From Zopfochytrium polystomum (lineage: Eukaryota > Chytridiomycota > Chytridiomycetes > Chytridiales > Chytridiaceae), in NCBI GenBank assembly GCA_025765615.1, contig JAIVFJ010000140.1, forward strand, positions 1 through 64,000: a stretch of 64,000 nt of DNA, in the 5' to 3' direction. A program made the translations under genes and the position numbers. The notes beneath the pieces were generated by a model, which saw nothing but the letters and a program-made list of their open reading frames with translations, had not been told where the DNA came from and ran no database searches. Of this stretch, positions 21,033-33,319 are shown in pieces (the first letter of the stretch is position 1; each line of letters begins with the position of its first letter).

Positions 21033-21751
21033 GCCGGGTCGGTTTTGGTGACTTAATTTGCCTTTTTGTTTTGGGTTCTCTCCTTTTTGTTGTATGGTGT
21101 GGACAGCGGTTGAGTTGGGTGGTGCTTTTGGGTGGGAAAGGAATATTCCGGTTCTCTCTTTTTTGGGGGGTCGTGGTTCGTGGGGGCGTTTTGTTATAGC
21201 GGCGGAGTAAGCTTCGGGATGCCCCGATGGGTGGGACGGAAGCCCAAACGACCGTGGTTCTCACCGACTATGCGTTTTGTTTTTTTTTTTTTTTTCCTCC
21301 CCGTTACCGCCCCTTGGGTATGTTTTTTTTTTTTTTTTTGTCCGCTTCAGATATTTTTTTTTTGCTTTTTTTTTGGGTGACTCTCTCCTATTCTTGCCAT
21401 CTTCGACCCTCCCCTCCCCCCAAAAATTCCCCCTCTATTCGTTGTGCGCCTTCCCCCCTATGTGGTCCCTTAAAAAGTTGGTTTCCACTATTCGTTTGTT
21501 TTCGCTTATGTGAATTGGGAGAAGGAAAGTACCCCTGAAAACAGTCTTTCTTCCCTCCTCCATTCAATTTTTTTTTCCCCTTTTTTTTTTTCTCTTTTAG
21601 TCCATCTATTTTAGAAAGGGAGTCTTTTTGCTGGGTGAAAAAAAAGAAAGAGAAGAGAGTGCCCCTCCCACTTGTATTGTAGAAAACAAGAGAAAAGAAA
21701 GTGAAAAAAATCATAATGGAAATGCCCCCCAAAACTCATGTTCATCAAACG
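21033..21751. other. Convergent intergenic region
   Basis: This is the 3' side of the DUF3712 gene (+) and of the Rna15-like gene (-). It is T-rich with several poly-T runs and shows no supported gene. Confidence 0.5.
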
Positions 21752-23611
21752 CTACGAGCTGCCCAGGACCTGCGCTTTCTTTTTTTTTTTTTTTTGGTTT
21801 TTTTTTTTTTTGTTGTTGCACGAAAGAAAAAGAAAACCCAACCGCCAAGCCCATCCACCCAGAATGGCGACCGCACAAACCGTTAGCTTGCTGAGTCCGA
21901 CACGCGAAGAAACAGAAGAAAAAAAAAAAAAGAAAAAAAAAAGAATAACGAACAAACGAAAAACAACTCACAAGAGCGAGCACGCCGGCACGTTGGTCGG
22001 GCGGGAGGGCTTGGATCTGCTCGTTGGTGAGCGACAGGACTTGCAGGAGCATGTGCTGGGGTGTGCGATGGACGGGTGTACAGAAAGAAAAAAAAAAACG
22101 CTCGGTGTTAGGGACGGCTCAACGATCGAAAGGAAAAAGCACCTTTTGCTGCTCTTCGATGTTGACGGGATCTGGGAACAAAGGGCGGGGGGGAGGTTGG
22201 GGAGATTAAAGGAAACAAAGGAAGGTTTGGTGAGCGTAGCGTTCACAACAAAAATAAAAATAAAACGTCGAAAAAATCCAAACAAACGCACTTATTGGCG
22301 GCGGGGCGACGGGAACCGGTGCCGGCACGATGGGGATCAGCGGTGCGAGGATGGGCGGCGGCGGGTTTGCCGGCTGCGGAGGCGGCGGGGCCGGCGCGGG
22401 CTTGAAGTACACGGGTTCGCTTACTTTCACCGGGGGCGGCGCGGTGCCGGGTGGGTAGACGACTTTCTAAATTGAGTTTCATGGACAGGGTGGGGAAGGA
22501 TTGGGAGGGTCAGTGTTTCGAACGGTCGGACGAGAGCCTCCTCACAGCGTAACGAAATAAGTACAGCATCAGAAAAGTGGAGTTAAAAAAAAAACTAAAA
22601 ACACCTGCAAAACAGCCGGATCCACAACGTTCATCGCCAGCAGAGCCTGGAAGATGGCGTACGCAAGCTGCGGGTTAGAGCGCAAGAGTATCCGCACTTG
22701 GTCCGGGGACGTCTGCACGAGCATCTAGGGAAAAAAAAAAAACGGCAGGGGAAAGGAGTGGGCTGGTTAACCCAATCGCATTTTGTAAAAAAAAAAAAAA
22801 AAGCGATTGTTAACCCCCGCACTCACTTTCAGCTGAGACAGCACCTCGAGCAGCTGCGTGGACGGAATTGCCTCCAACGCCTTGTTCACCTGCTCCGTCG
22901 AGGGGGGTGCTCCTCCAGCCCCGCCGGCTGGGGCGAACGGCTGGTTTTGTGACGACTGCTTTGGGGGTCGTTCGGGTGAGAGGGTTGAGCAGTTCCCGGT
23001 CCCGCGCTCACCTCGTCATATCGTCCGTCGTCCTTGTCGCTGTCCGCAAAGTCGATGCGGAGAGGTCGTCCATTGACCTCGCGGTTGCTAAGATTCCGGA
23101 CGGCACTGGCGGCCGTCTCGCTGTCTGAGGAGGAGATGGGGAGCGGGGGCAAAGTACGCGAGTATTTTTTTGGTTGGTAAACGAGGTTGTGGCGCAGGTA
23201 AGCGGGTGCCCCCAAAAAAAGCAAAAAACGAAAGCTGGAAAACAAGCCGCGTCCTTCTTACCGTGAAAAGTGCAAAATCCGAAGCCCTTTGGCTTCCCAG
23301 AGTCCTTATCAAAGACGAGGTGAAACGAGACGACGGGCCCGACCTCTTCGAATATGCTCGTCAGCTGCGTCTCTGTGACGTCGTCTTTGATTCCGTGTGT
23401 GGTGCGGGCACGATTAGGAGACTCGGCGGCGGTAGGGAGTCGCAAAACAGAAAGGTTACGAGTACCCGCCCAGCACCACACTGCTGAGAAGATCGCGATC
23501 TAGCGGAAGGCGCCACTCACAGGGTATATTGCCGACTGCAAAGCGTTCAATCTCAAAGTTAGCCAGATTGCGATCGTGAAAGTCCGCCTCACCAAAGACG
23601 ACTCGCGACAT
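21752..23611 (-). CDS. RNA15: Cleavage stimulation factor subunit 2 (CstF-64/Rna15-like)
   Basis: Pre-mRNA 3'-end processing factor that binds downstream U/GU-rich RNA. Exons: 23593-23611, 23521-23535, 23262-23384, 23012-23124, 22827-22955, 22605-22724, 22292-22466, 22143-22171 and 21972-22055, then an uncertain last exon (a stop at 21752 is one option). The RRM starts MSRVVF-VGNIPYDVTETQL and includes GKPKGFGFCTFH (RNP1) and GRPLRIDF. The CstF hinge follows (QLLEVLSQLK, then MLVQTSPDQVRILL and AYAIFQALLAMNVVDP), then a Pro-rich linker. The typical C-terminal helices (VLSLTNEQIQALPPDQR) come last. About 270 residues, short for the family. Exon 2 is only 15 nt, and intron 1 (57 nt) is in frame. 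The gene is unusually rich in introns. Confidence 0.85.
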
Positions 23612-23978
23612 GTCAAGTGGCTGGCACTTTTTTTGCTCGTTTTTTCTCTTCACGAATACATATACCATATGTACAAAAAGAGAGAACAGGTTGGCATCAG
23701 TAAAGCGGTGGCTCCAACAATGTCTCCCTAACCAAAACCACAAGACCTGAAAGGGGCTGGGTGGCAGAGTATGAGAGGGAGATACAGGCGTTGCATACAA
23801 AAATACACGCAGAAAGTGAACAGAGCGATAGGAAGTACGAGTAAGAGAAACAAGAACAAAATAAGACGTGAATGAACACGACAGCGTGGCGAACGGACAA
23901 CGGCGACGACGACGATGATTCTCTCCCTCAAGCCTTCTCCTCATTTTACACACACACACATATGCACATGCACTAGGA

Positions 23979-25912
23979 TCACTTCGCCGTCGCATTCCGC
24001 TTAAAGGATACCTGCACCCTCTCCACAGTCTTCTTTGCAGTCAGCCGCTCATGTATTCTCGCCATAACGGCCGTGGCCACCCTCATGCCTCGCTTGCGTA
24101 GCAATCGTCCAATGATTGGAAGCCTTCTGAGCCACGCAGTGATCCGCAGCATCAAGATGGTGAAAAATGCAAACCACTCGTGCTTTGTCGAGTACGTCAG
24201 GGTTTCCAACTCGAACGAGGAAATTTCTTTGGACGTTATGTCGGGATGCGGCACGCTGCTCAGCTTCCATCTGTCTCGTCCTGCCTTTACAATTCCGAGC
24301 CGAGACGCGATAATTGGTCCCACTATTCTGACGACTAGCGATGCGTGGTAGCCCAGGCCAAACGGCGAAGGCTTTCCAAAAGTCGCAACGTCTTCCTCTT
24401 GTGAGGGCGGTGAGGAGGCTTTTGCACGTGCAGCTCCAGCGGCAAAAGAGGCGACGCCGGTGAACACGCGACGGGTCAGCATCGCAGACAGCATCAAAGG
24501 TGCCGTGTTCGTCGGAGTTGGCCCGCGAAGTAACACTCCGCCTTCCACTGATGGGTAGAGTAAAAGCTGGAGGTTGAACGGAACGGAGAAAACGGCCGAG
24601 ATAGACACTCAGATACAACAAGGCGTAGTCGACACCGTATTTGCAAGGATTGTACTTGTCGTTGATGCCGTTAAGATGCCCGATGAATCGCCAGGCAGCC
24701 ATGTAGTCGTGCAGCTCCTGCCTGGTGGGTCGGTACCCGAATTTCAGCATTGCGGCAAGGACAACGACTGAAAAGGACAGAAGAGTCACGGCCATGTCGG
24801 CCTGATTGATCGGGATCGTGCTTTCGTCTCGAAGTTTTGTCGCGAGCCGTGCGCGAACACCCGCGTGGATAAGCCGCACTTTTACGTTGCTCCGCCAGCC
24901 AAGGCCGCCGACTTCAGTGAGCTGGCGCACGTCGGAGTGGAACGAGTTTGCGATCATGTCAGTCGTTTCGATGAGACGGAGAAGAGAACGCTTGGGGTCG
25001 GTACTGCCGAGTCGGCCGGTCGCATTAAGCACCTGGTCCACTCGAGGTACACCAAATCCCCCTTGAAAGATGTCCCGAAAGCATGCGAAAGTGTCGTTCA
25101 TAATGTTTTTTTATTGGAAAGGCGTCGTTCGTCAGGGTTTTGTCAGCGGAATGTGTTCATGGAAATCGCAATGAAATGATTACTCTACCGCCAAGACTTC
25201 CATGGAGTAGCACAACGTAAATCATTCCAATGTTCTGCCAATGAAAAACTCCTGCACGTTCCAGCTCCTCTGGCACTACCCATTCGGGCATGGCAAACCC
25301 CAAACCAAGCTTATTCGCCAAAAAAGTGGCGGTCAACTCCTCATTTGCTTTGCCCAGTCCTGCGAAATGGCCTTTTGCCTCAGTAGCGATTTCAGCCGGG
25401 GTGGATGGTCGCACGTCCCCTGCATACTGGGCCGGCCTGGCAGGCGGAACGTAAAGTCTGGTGTAAGCGGAAGGGTCTTTGAGCTCCTGGACAAGAGCGT
25501 CTGCCGCAGGGTCCCCAACCATCGATGCTTCATCCAGCATAGCGGCAACGGCTCTCACAACATCACCAGGGGAGTCCGCCCCGGCGCCAGCCGCCCCTGG
25601 CGGGAGGTGCAATGAAGAAACGACCGAGGCGATCGAGTGGAGGCTGTAAGGCCCGTGCGGGTTGCTTTCGCCGAGACAGTCGTTTACCGATGAGTCTGCA
25701 GAGCTGTGAAGGCGTATGAGGGCATTGACAATGTTGAGGACGTGGTCCGGATCGTTCCTCGTACGGTGGAAGAAGTCGAAGAGGGGGGTCGGGGCAGGCA
25801 TGGGTGCCGTGAAGAAAGCTTCGGGTCCGGGCTGTTCTGGGGCAAGCCACGTGAGAACACCCGCGCGGAAGAATTGATATTTACAAAGTTGATAAATATA
25901 ATTTGGAAACAC
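23979..25912 (-). CDS. mpaB/rubber-oxygenase-type (DUF2236) protein
   Basis: Exons 25189-25912, 24609-25061 and 23979-24547 give 581 residues with closed phases. The core matches the ER-bound oxygenase mpaB / latex-clearing protein family, which by family knowledge binds heme and oxidises its substrate: HWQNIGMIYVVLLHGSLGG joined across intron 1 to GFGVPRVDQVLNATGRLGS, then RLIETTDMIANSFHSD and LKFGYRPTRQELHDY. Hydrophobic segments (VTLLSFSVVVLAAML and WFAFFTILMLRITAWL) suggest membrane association. The N-terminal start at 25912 is the furthest ATG in frame, but an upstream exon cannot be excluded. The second intron (24548-24608) is the weakest call. Substrate unknown. Confidence 0.75.
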
Positions 25913-26176
25913 GCGTGTGCCTCTGACAACTTCTCATGAGGTGGTCCTTGTGCCGAAAACGGGAAATATTGAATTTTTTTTTTTCCCGTTCAGGTTGGCT
26001 GGAGATGGAAAAAGACAGAGACAGAGACGGCGAGACAGACAAGCGAGACAGAGAGAGAGAGAGAGAGAGAGGGAGGTTGAGAGAGTGTGAGACGGAGGGA
26101 GGGCGAAAAGGGGGAAAATTTTTGGTTTTACTGTTTTTCGTCCTCTTCGCACTTCCCTGCCGCAACGCCCAGCCCA

Positions 26177-26212
<36 letters not shown>

Positions 26213-26518
26213 TGCCGCCCAACCCACGTCCCCCCACTCCCCCACGAAGTGCCTGCACCACACAAACAGACAACGGACTGGTGTCAGCAGCAACACGCCC
26301 GTTACCGTCCTCTACCCTCCACCGTTTCCCCCCAGTATCCATGACATCGACGGACGCAGCGGACTGGAGAACGTCTGTGATCGACCCCGCTGCTGCTAGC
26401 ACCACCACTGACGCTCTCGGCATGGGCGGCCACGCGAGACCACCACCATGAGGACCCATCCGCGTTTTCCCGCCGTGATGGGGAAGACGATGACGGAGGT
26501 GGTGCGCTGGGCGTCCGC
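25913..26518. other. Divergent intergenic region with microsatellites
   Basis: Lies between the minus-strand oxygenase and the plus-strand WD40 gene, a potential shared promoter. It holds a GA-rich tract (26011-26100) and a poly-A run (about 26178-26208). Confidence 0.5.
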
Positions 26519-29500
26519 ATGGACGACTACTCGGATTCAAACCTCCATATCCCGCCGCCCATCCATCCTTCACCCTCCGCGCCCTCTGGGCGGCAAAAGC
26601 CGCCCCCAGTCCAGCATGTCATGACGAACATACCCGCGCCATCATCTTCCCCTTCGCCCGATCTTCACTCGGTGCCAACCGCCCCGTCAGTCTCCCCAGC
26701 TTCACCACAGTCCTCCCCATCGTCCCCCTCCTTTAACGCCAACGCGAACGCTATGAACAGCAGCGTTAATAACAGCAATGCTACACTTCATCCTAACAGC
26801 GATGAAGCGGAGAACCACATCCTGGATGATGACTCAGACCAACCCCCACTCCCCATCCCACTGAAACCTGAAACACTTCCGTTGGTATCGCCACCAAAAA
26901 CCCCAATGTCTCCTTCTCCCGCTTCACCAAACGCTGGAGAGGCGGTGTGGAATGCTCCAGTTGTTACCACGGCTTCCCTTCCGCCGCGACCTCAAGCCTT
27001 CGTTCCGCGGTGCATCCAAACCCTCGAGACCCAGCCAAGGTGAGGGCTCCACTGATGGACTTGGTGACGTCAATAATCTCATTGGCTTTCTCCGTTTTTC
27101 CGCTTTCTTCGCGCATGTCCTACATACCAGACGGCCTGTTACGAGCATCTGCGTGAGCGAAGGTAAGCTTTACGCTGGTGGCCGCGACGGAGCGATCGCC
27201 GAATGGGATCTTTCAACGGGGCAGTTGTCACGAACCTTGTCGCCCGCGCATTCGAAAGGGGTCACATGCATTTGCATCTCTGGAAATCGCATATTTTCGG
27301 CCTCCGAAGACGGCGGTGTGACTATTTGGAATATATCGACTGGGCACCCTATTCGCACTATTCGTGGCCACGATGGGTATGTTACTGCTGTGTGCGTTTC
27401 GCCCGAAGGACGTCTTTATTCTGGCGGCGCCGATCGCATGATCAACGAGTGGGATATCCAGTCAGGCCGACGACAATGGATTCTCACCGGCCATACTCGT
27501 TGGGTTCTGACACTGTGTGCCGCTAATGGACGCTTGTACTCTGGAGGAAACGATCACACTGTCAGAGTCTGGGACATGTCCACAGGCCGTTGCCTCATGG
27601 TTTTGGAGGAGCACCGTGACTGGGTGTTCTCGTTGTGTCTCGGCCGTGACCTCCTCTACAGTAGTTCGAGGGATGGTACTGTCAAAGTCTGGGACACTGG
27701 AACCGGCCAATGCCTACGGACTCTGAAAGGCCACGATGGCGCCGCTGTTCGAGCGGTTACCGTCGCTGCGGGCAAACTCTACTCCGCTGGTGATGACAAG
27801 GCGATCGTTGAATGGGACGTTAAGCTTGGCCGTCCGACGAGGACCCTTGGTGGGCATTTCGGAGCTGTGTCCGCTCTATGCGCGGGTTCGGACGGGAAGC
27901 TGTACAGTGGATCAGGCGACTGCAGTGTTAAAGTGTGGGAGATTGGTAAATTTTTTACTTTTTATTCCCCCCCTTTCCAAAAATGTTTTTTTGACAGTTT
28001 TTGCGGGAATTGTCCCTAATTTGTTTGCTCCCATTCAGTACCACCAATGGAAACACACGTTCGCACTCCGTCGGCCGCCACCACGCGAGAAGCCACCGAG
28101 CTGCCTCCGGTTCTTCCTCCAAGACCGCCTCCCCTTCCGGAGCGGCAACCGGAACGCCGCCATACCGTGGCTGATGCCATTCCTCCAGCCCTTGACGCAA
28201 TCGGTCATCCTCATCTGCCGTTCGCCGTTCCTGAGCGGAGACAAACCACATTGGAGAGACACCCTCGATCATCTGGCTACCTGGGCGATAGCCACCATGT
28301 TCCTGCCGCTCATCCGGTTCCCTCATCTTTGTACGGCAACCTGGCTGCCGTTTCCAGCGCCACCACCACCGCGTACACTCAACCAGCAGGCTCGTCAGAT
28401 GACAATGAAGCTCTCCGTGAGCAACTGGCGAAGGCTCAAGAATTGCTTGCAAAGCAGAACAGGCTGAAGTTTCGATTGAAGTCCGAGCTTACTACAACCC
28501 GCACAGAACTTGCGGCAGCGCGCGCCGAGCTTACAACTGCTCGTACTGCCGCCGCTCGAGCGCAGGAGCTGGAAGAGGAGCTAGGAGCTGCCAAAGAACT
28601 TCTCGTGACGTACAAAGTGGAACTCAACGCCACCCAGGAAGCACACCTCTGGGCACTTGACTACATTTTACGCCAGTCTGACACTTCCTTCATGGACATT
28701 GAACTCGAGGTTGCTTCAATGCGCCACTTACTTGAGAGTCCATGGACTCCTCTAGCGAGAGATGGAGAGGGAATCGACGGGCTGCAGGCGTTTATGCCTC
28801 CAAAAGCCGTTTCTCGAGTGTGGCAGTTCGACTCTGACTGGGACTCTGACGTTGACGTTCCTGAAGAGGCCACGTGGTGGCGTGAAGGAAAGGAGCTCGG
28901 CGGGAAAAAGAAGAAAAAGAGGGGTGGCAGATGGAGTGCGGGTGGCGCCCTTCTAAGGCGGATGGGAAGTACCAACAGTGTGAGGATAGACGATGGCGAA
29001 GAGGACGAGGATTTCGACGAGGTGAGCGACGAACTGGAGTTGGATCTCGAGTTTGGAACAGGATTCAAGTACATTGGCGATCGTCCACGGCCTCAGAGTA
29101 TTGTCAATAGGCGATTACAAGCTACTCTCGACGCAAGGAGGAAGGCAAGGTTAGAGAAGGAGCAACAGGAAAGCCAATCTGCTGCAACAGGCAGTGGGGA
29201 CATGTTGTCCGAGCGCTTTGTGTCGCAGAACTCAGTTTCTCTTGATGACGACGACACAGTCGAAGATCTTTTCACCTCCGACGACGACACTGCTCCTGAG
29301 ACGGCCTTGTGGACGGGTGTGGTCCGCTCCAAGCCAAAAGCCGCAGTTGCAGCTGAGGCTGTCCCACCGCCGCCTCCTGCGAAGGACATGCCGGATCGAC
29401 TGTCACCGCAACGCCGCCGTTCATCTCGCTTGGTGCATGAAGTTGAGACTAGTTCCGCAGAAGACGAAAATCATCCTTCAATTGCCGATCCATCCGAGTC

Positions 29501-30557
29501 GTGGGCTGCTCGGAACACAGTACCGGAACGCGCAAGCTGGAACGCGCCAGTAGATGGAGCCATCGACGACGAAGCTTCAATGGCCCTCTGGACCGGTCCA
29601 GTCCGTTCAGAGGCAAGCGGCAGTCGTGCGGCAAGCGTTGCCACAGAGCAGCCAGCTGCCCCAGTCGTTGAGCTTACCGGCTTGTGGACTGGTCCTGTCA
29701 GAAAGAAGAAAACTAATGCGAACGGCTCGGAAGTGGCGTCATCCGTAGCCACGTCCCGCGCAGCCAACAAACCCATTGTTGCTCCCACAGTCACCGCCGA
29801 ACCTGCTGATGATTTAGACAACCTCGACGCGGTGGTTTGGAACGGTGCGGTTAAATCCTCAAAGGGAACTGTTGTTTTGGACGCGTCGAAAGAGTCTTAC
29901 CAAGGTTCTGCGGCGGGAAGCGCACCCCTTCCGCGCCCTCCATCTGTTTCTGGTGGCTCCGTTGTCAGTGCTGCCAGCTCACGCATGAGGACTGTTGGTG
30001 GCGTTGGTTTGCGCATGGGCATCGGAGCTGCTGGGTTGTCGTCATCGCCTGGAGGTATGTCAGGAGTCGCAGGTCGAATTCACACTGCCCACCTTGCCAA
30101 CGGCGAAATTGCTGCCGAACGGCGAAACTCCCCACCAAAACTCGAGCCGTACGCTGTTGGCACCACCCCCGCCGCTACTGTGACCCCGCCAAAGAGCCCG
30201 GCAACCGCGAGCGGATTCGGGGACCACGCTAAGACTGCTCCCGTTACTGTGCCGGTGCGATCGTCCACCGAAGTAGCGACGGTTCCGCAAGCAGCGTCGG
30301 CATCGTCATCTTGGTTTCGGCCCCTCCGGTCGTGGGTAGAGTCGATTGGTGAACAGCTGGCTCCTATCTCTCCGCCGGCACAGCCGGAGCTTTCAGATCG
30401 CGACCGAGCGCGGAAAGAGCTGAAGGACCGGGACGAGCTGGCGAGAACACAATTGTCAGAGGCCCTCGGTGTTGAACTGTCTGGCGTTACTGCGGTCGTT
30501 AAGGGCAAGGAGAGGCGATTATCCGCAGCAGCTGGCGGTGGTAAGGTTCGCTCCTGA
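26519..30557 (+). CDS. WD40 beta-propeller protein with coiled coil and repeated W-T-G-x-V motifs
   Basis: Exons 26519-27039, 27131-27945 and 28039-30557 give 1284 residues. A disordered Ser/Pro-rich N-terminus (1-173) precedes seven WD repeats at about residues 175-445, for example VTSICVSEGKLYAGGRDGAI and VFSLCLGRDLLYSSSRDGTV, each ending in WD or WN plus STG-like turns; this is a complete propeller. A coiled coil lies at about 568-650 (LREQLAKAQELLAKQNRLK). The rest is acidic and low complexity but carries a repeated short motif: ALWTGVVRS (866), SWNAPVD (942), ALWTGPVRS (959), GLWTGPVRK (992) and VVWNGAVKS (1042), plus VWNAPVV near 140. It probably works as a scaffold; I do not recognise an orthologue. 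The ATG at 26519 is the first in frame. Confidence 0.8.
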
Positions 30558-30672
30558 TTAGTAATGTTCGCACTTTTAGTTGCTTTTTTTCGTTTCGTTC
30601 CTTGGATGCCATGTTAATCATACCTCAAAACTCCTTTTGTTGGTGTGAAAATTTTGAACGATTATCCAGGAG

Positions 30673-31269
30673 ATGGATTCTTCGCCTCCGTCCCCCGCCA
30701 ACACCACTGACCCCGACTCGACTGCAAGCCCTCTCTCGCCGGCCTCTATGTCCTTTAGTCCTCCATTCTCGCCGCTGTACGATATACCCATCATTCCTGC
30801 CCCTTCCCCGCCTGTCACACCTCCGCCGTCCCTCACGACTCCAACGCGTCGCCGCAAAATGACGATCTCCTCTCCTGCGGACTATGAAACCTCAAACTCT
30901 CATCAGTCAGTCTACCCACCCGCACCTGCCCCCAGCGCCGCTCTTCGTCGCGGACGAAGCATGCAGGAGCTTGTTGAATCCAGAACCTCTCTGCCAACGT
31001 CTGAATCGCCCATCTCTTCAGCGCAGAAGGCGTCTGCTGCTCCTCTGACCCGCGCCTTTACGTTGCCTGCACCCTCGCCATCTGTCACAGTTCTTTCCTT
31101 CAATCCGTTTTCGTTTGTTGCATCCGACAAGGGAGACAAGTCGGCTGCGACGGCCCAGTCGGCTGCCAACCCGTTGGAGAGGATGGCAACAGCCTTCGAG
31201 AGCGTCCTTGAAGGCGCCATTGAGGACCCTTGGAGCTTGGTGCCAGCGTGGCTGAAGAGCGGCAAGTAG
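30673..31269 (+). CDS. Small Ser/Pro-rich protein, or terminal exon of the WD40 gene
   Basis: 198 residues, starting 115 nt after the WD40 stop. Low-complexity Pro/Ser sequence (SPANTTDPDSTASPLSP), an RRGRSMQEL motif and a more ordered C-terminus (NPLERMATAFESVLEGAIED, then WSLVPAWLKSGK). The sequence just before the ATG (GATTATCCAG) looks like a splice acceptor, and GGTAAGG near the WD40 stop looks like a donor, but joining them puts the two frames out of phase. It is therefore kept separate. Function unknown. Confidence 0.45.
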   Translation: MDSSPPSPANTTDPDSTASPLSPASMSFSPPFSPLYDIPIIPAPSPPVTPPPSLTTPTRRRKMTISSPADYETSNSHQSVYPPAPAPSAALRRGRSMQELVESRTSLPTSESPISSAQKASAAPLTRAFTLPAPSPSVTVLSFNPFSFVASDKGDKSAATAQSAANPLERMATAFESVLEGAIEDPWSLVPAWLKSGK

Positions 31270-32270
31270 ACTATCCATTGTTAGAGAATTTCGGCCCTCA
31301 CCATGAGGAATTTCATGTTAGCGCGTTGCCTCTCGGATTCTGGCTTTTTCCTCTCCTTTTTTTTTTTTTTTTTTTACCTTTTTTTGTGTTGCCACTTCTT
31401 TCTGCGTCGTTGCGTCTTTTCCAACCTTTTTTTCTTTCTTTTTGTCCTGTTTGTTTCCGGCAAGGGTTTCTATGTATTAGTCTTGGCGGATTTTACCTTT
31501 TTCAGAGATTCTGGAGCGTGCTGCCGAGTATTTTGGTGTGCAGTCCATCTCGTTTTTCACCGTCAATCCCCCTTGTTTTCGTTTGGAAGAGAAGGTGGAG
31601 CATAGAATCATCTTATACAAATCCATCATTTTCTTTACTCTCCCTTCTCTGTGAGTCCTCAAGCTTTGTCGATTCCCATCCCCTTCTTTGGGTGCGTGGC
31701 AAGTGCGTCTCTGTTCACATGGTTGAAGTTTGCTGTTTTGGTGAGAGATCAGTAAGCTCTCCGCTCTCTTTGCCATCGCTTTTCCATCCTCCCAGCCTCC
31801 CGAACCCACCCACTTTCTGTTCCCCACACCTCCGGTTTCGTCCTTTTTTCTCTCCCCTCCCGACCCCCAATACGTTGCAAGAAGAAGCACTGAGAGCGCG
31901 GTAACACAGGAACACACATACACACAAACCACCCACACAGCCGCGGCCGGTTCCAGAAGAAAAAGAAAAAAAAAAGAAAAGAAAAAAAAAGGAACAAAGA
32001 AGAAAACATAAAAATTTCTGTTCACGAATCAATAAAAAAGAATGCAAATTGTAAGATACAACACCAACAACAACAACAATTTTCCTCTCTGGGCGACGTT
32101 TCCCGCGTGCGGGCGGGGGAGGTTGTTTCACTATCGTTTCACCCCTTCGAGGGTTTCCCTCTGTCAAGGATCCAACAAATGAGGCTCTTTTTTGAAGTGG
32201 GGTGGTTCGTCAAGCGACCTCCGCGGCTGGCGGCGCGGTCACAGCGCCCAGCCGTCGTCAAACGTCGTCA
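31270..32270. other. Intergenic region, T-rich then A-rich
   Basis: Poly-T near 31361-31376 and A-rich simple sequence near 31961-31990. No gene is supported. Confidence 0.5.
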
Positions 32271-32846
32271 TCAATCAGCAGCCGCACCAACGACGACGGG
32301 GAGGAACCCACCGTGGCGGCGACGGCTGCGACGACGGTGGTGGTGGTGGTGGTGGTGGTGGCGGTGCAGGAGGAGGAAGCGCCAGGCGATGTGGGGCGTG
32401 TTCGCGTTCTGAGGGGAGGCGGCGGTGGGGAACGAAGGGAGGCACGCGGCTTCGTGAGAGAGGAGCGGGGCGGTGGAGGACCACCACCAAAACCGCCAGT
32501 CCCAGCCCCAGTGGCACCACCACCACGGCTCCGTCGCCATGCAATGGGTCGACCGCAACGAGGACCTGGTCGTGGCGGTGGTGGCCAAAGCGGTGCTGTC
32601 CTCCTGTAGCGGTGCTGCTGGCCGCGGCGGCGGAGGAGGCGGCGGCGGGAGTAAGAGGTCGTCGTTGAAGCGGTAGACGGGCGGCGGCGTGACTGCTGCT
32701 GCTGCTGCTGCTTCGGCGGCGGCGGCGGCGTGCTCGACGGCGCTGCTGATGGCGCCAATGGCGGCGTCGAACGCCAAGATGAGGAGTGCGGTGAGAAAGG
32801 CGGCGGCCGTGATGGCGCGGACGGCGGCGACGAGCCACGGCCGCAT
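32271..32846 (-). CDS. Possible small membrane protein (uncertain)
   Basis: An open frame from the ATG at 32846 encodes a plausible membrane helix (VRAITAAAFLTALLILAFDA) followed by Ala-, Pro- and His-rich low complexity. The His run and Trp-rich part derive from trinucleotide repeats that are open in several frames, so coding potential is doubtful. A poly-T tract (on this strand) lies just upstream. No family recognised. Confidence 0.25.
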   Translation of the reverse strand: MRPWLVAAVRAITAAAFLTALLILAFDAAIGAISSAVEHAAAAAEAAAAAAVTPPPVYRFNDDLLLPPPPPPPPRPAAPLQEDSTALATTATTRSSLRSTHCMATEPWWWCHWGWDWRFWWWSSTAPLLSHEAACLPSFPTAASPQNANTPHIAWRFLLLHRHHHHHHHHRRRSRRRHGGFLPVVVGAAAD

Positions 32847-32892
32847 CGTCGTCGCGATCGATCGATCCGAGGACGCACCAATTGAGAGAGTC

Positions 32893-32924
<32 letters not shown>

Positions 32925-33319
32925 CTTAAACTGTTTGTCACCATCGCATACTTCCACCAAGGGGAGGGGAAACAAAAAAGCATACTTGGCTTACAAAAAA
33001 AGTCGATAGAAAACCTCGCCAAAAGGAGAGGGAGTGAAAGGAGCAGAGAGCCAGAAATTAGAGGGGAGGGGGGAGCCAGATATAGATGATAAACACACAC
33101 ACACACACACACACATGCAGAACAGCACACACAGTTCACAAGAGCGGAGACTTTCTCGCCGCAGACGCGCGGGTTGGCGTCGTAAAGAAAAAAAAAACAG
33201 AAAAAAAAAGAGCGAAGGTTGCGAACGCCCGCTATAAAAGTCAAGAATACAAGAAGTTGGGCCCAATCCGTAGAAGAGAACCTCCGTCCAAAAGGGAAAA
33301 AAACGAAAAAAACCGGTCA
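32847..33319. other. Intergenic region with poly-A and (CA)n repeats
   Basis: Poly-A at about 32893-32921 and (CA)n at 33091-33113. Nothing else was recognised. Confidence 0.5.

Noticed and set aside
21752..21971. A confident last exon for the Rna15-like gene
   Set aside because: Several acceptors are possible and the region is homopolymeric; only the exons up to 21972 are supported.
30541..30672. Intron joining the WD40 gene to the ORF at 30673
   Set aside because: Donor GTAAGG and acceptor CCAG are present, but the resulting frames do not match, so the genes are kept separate.
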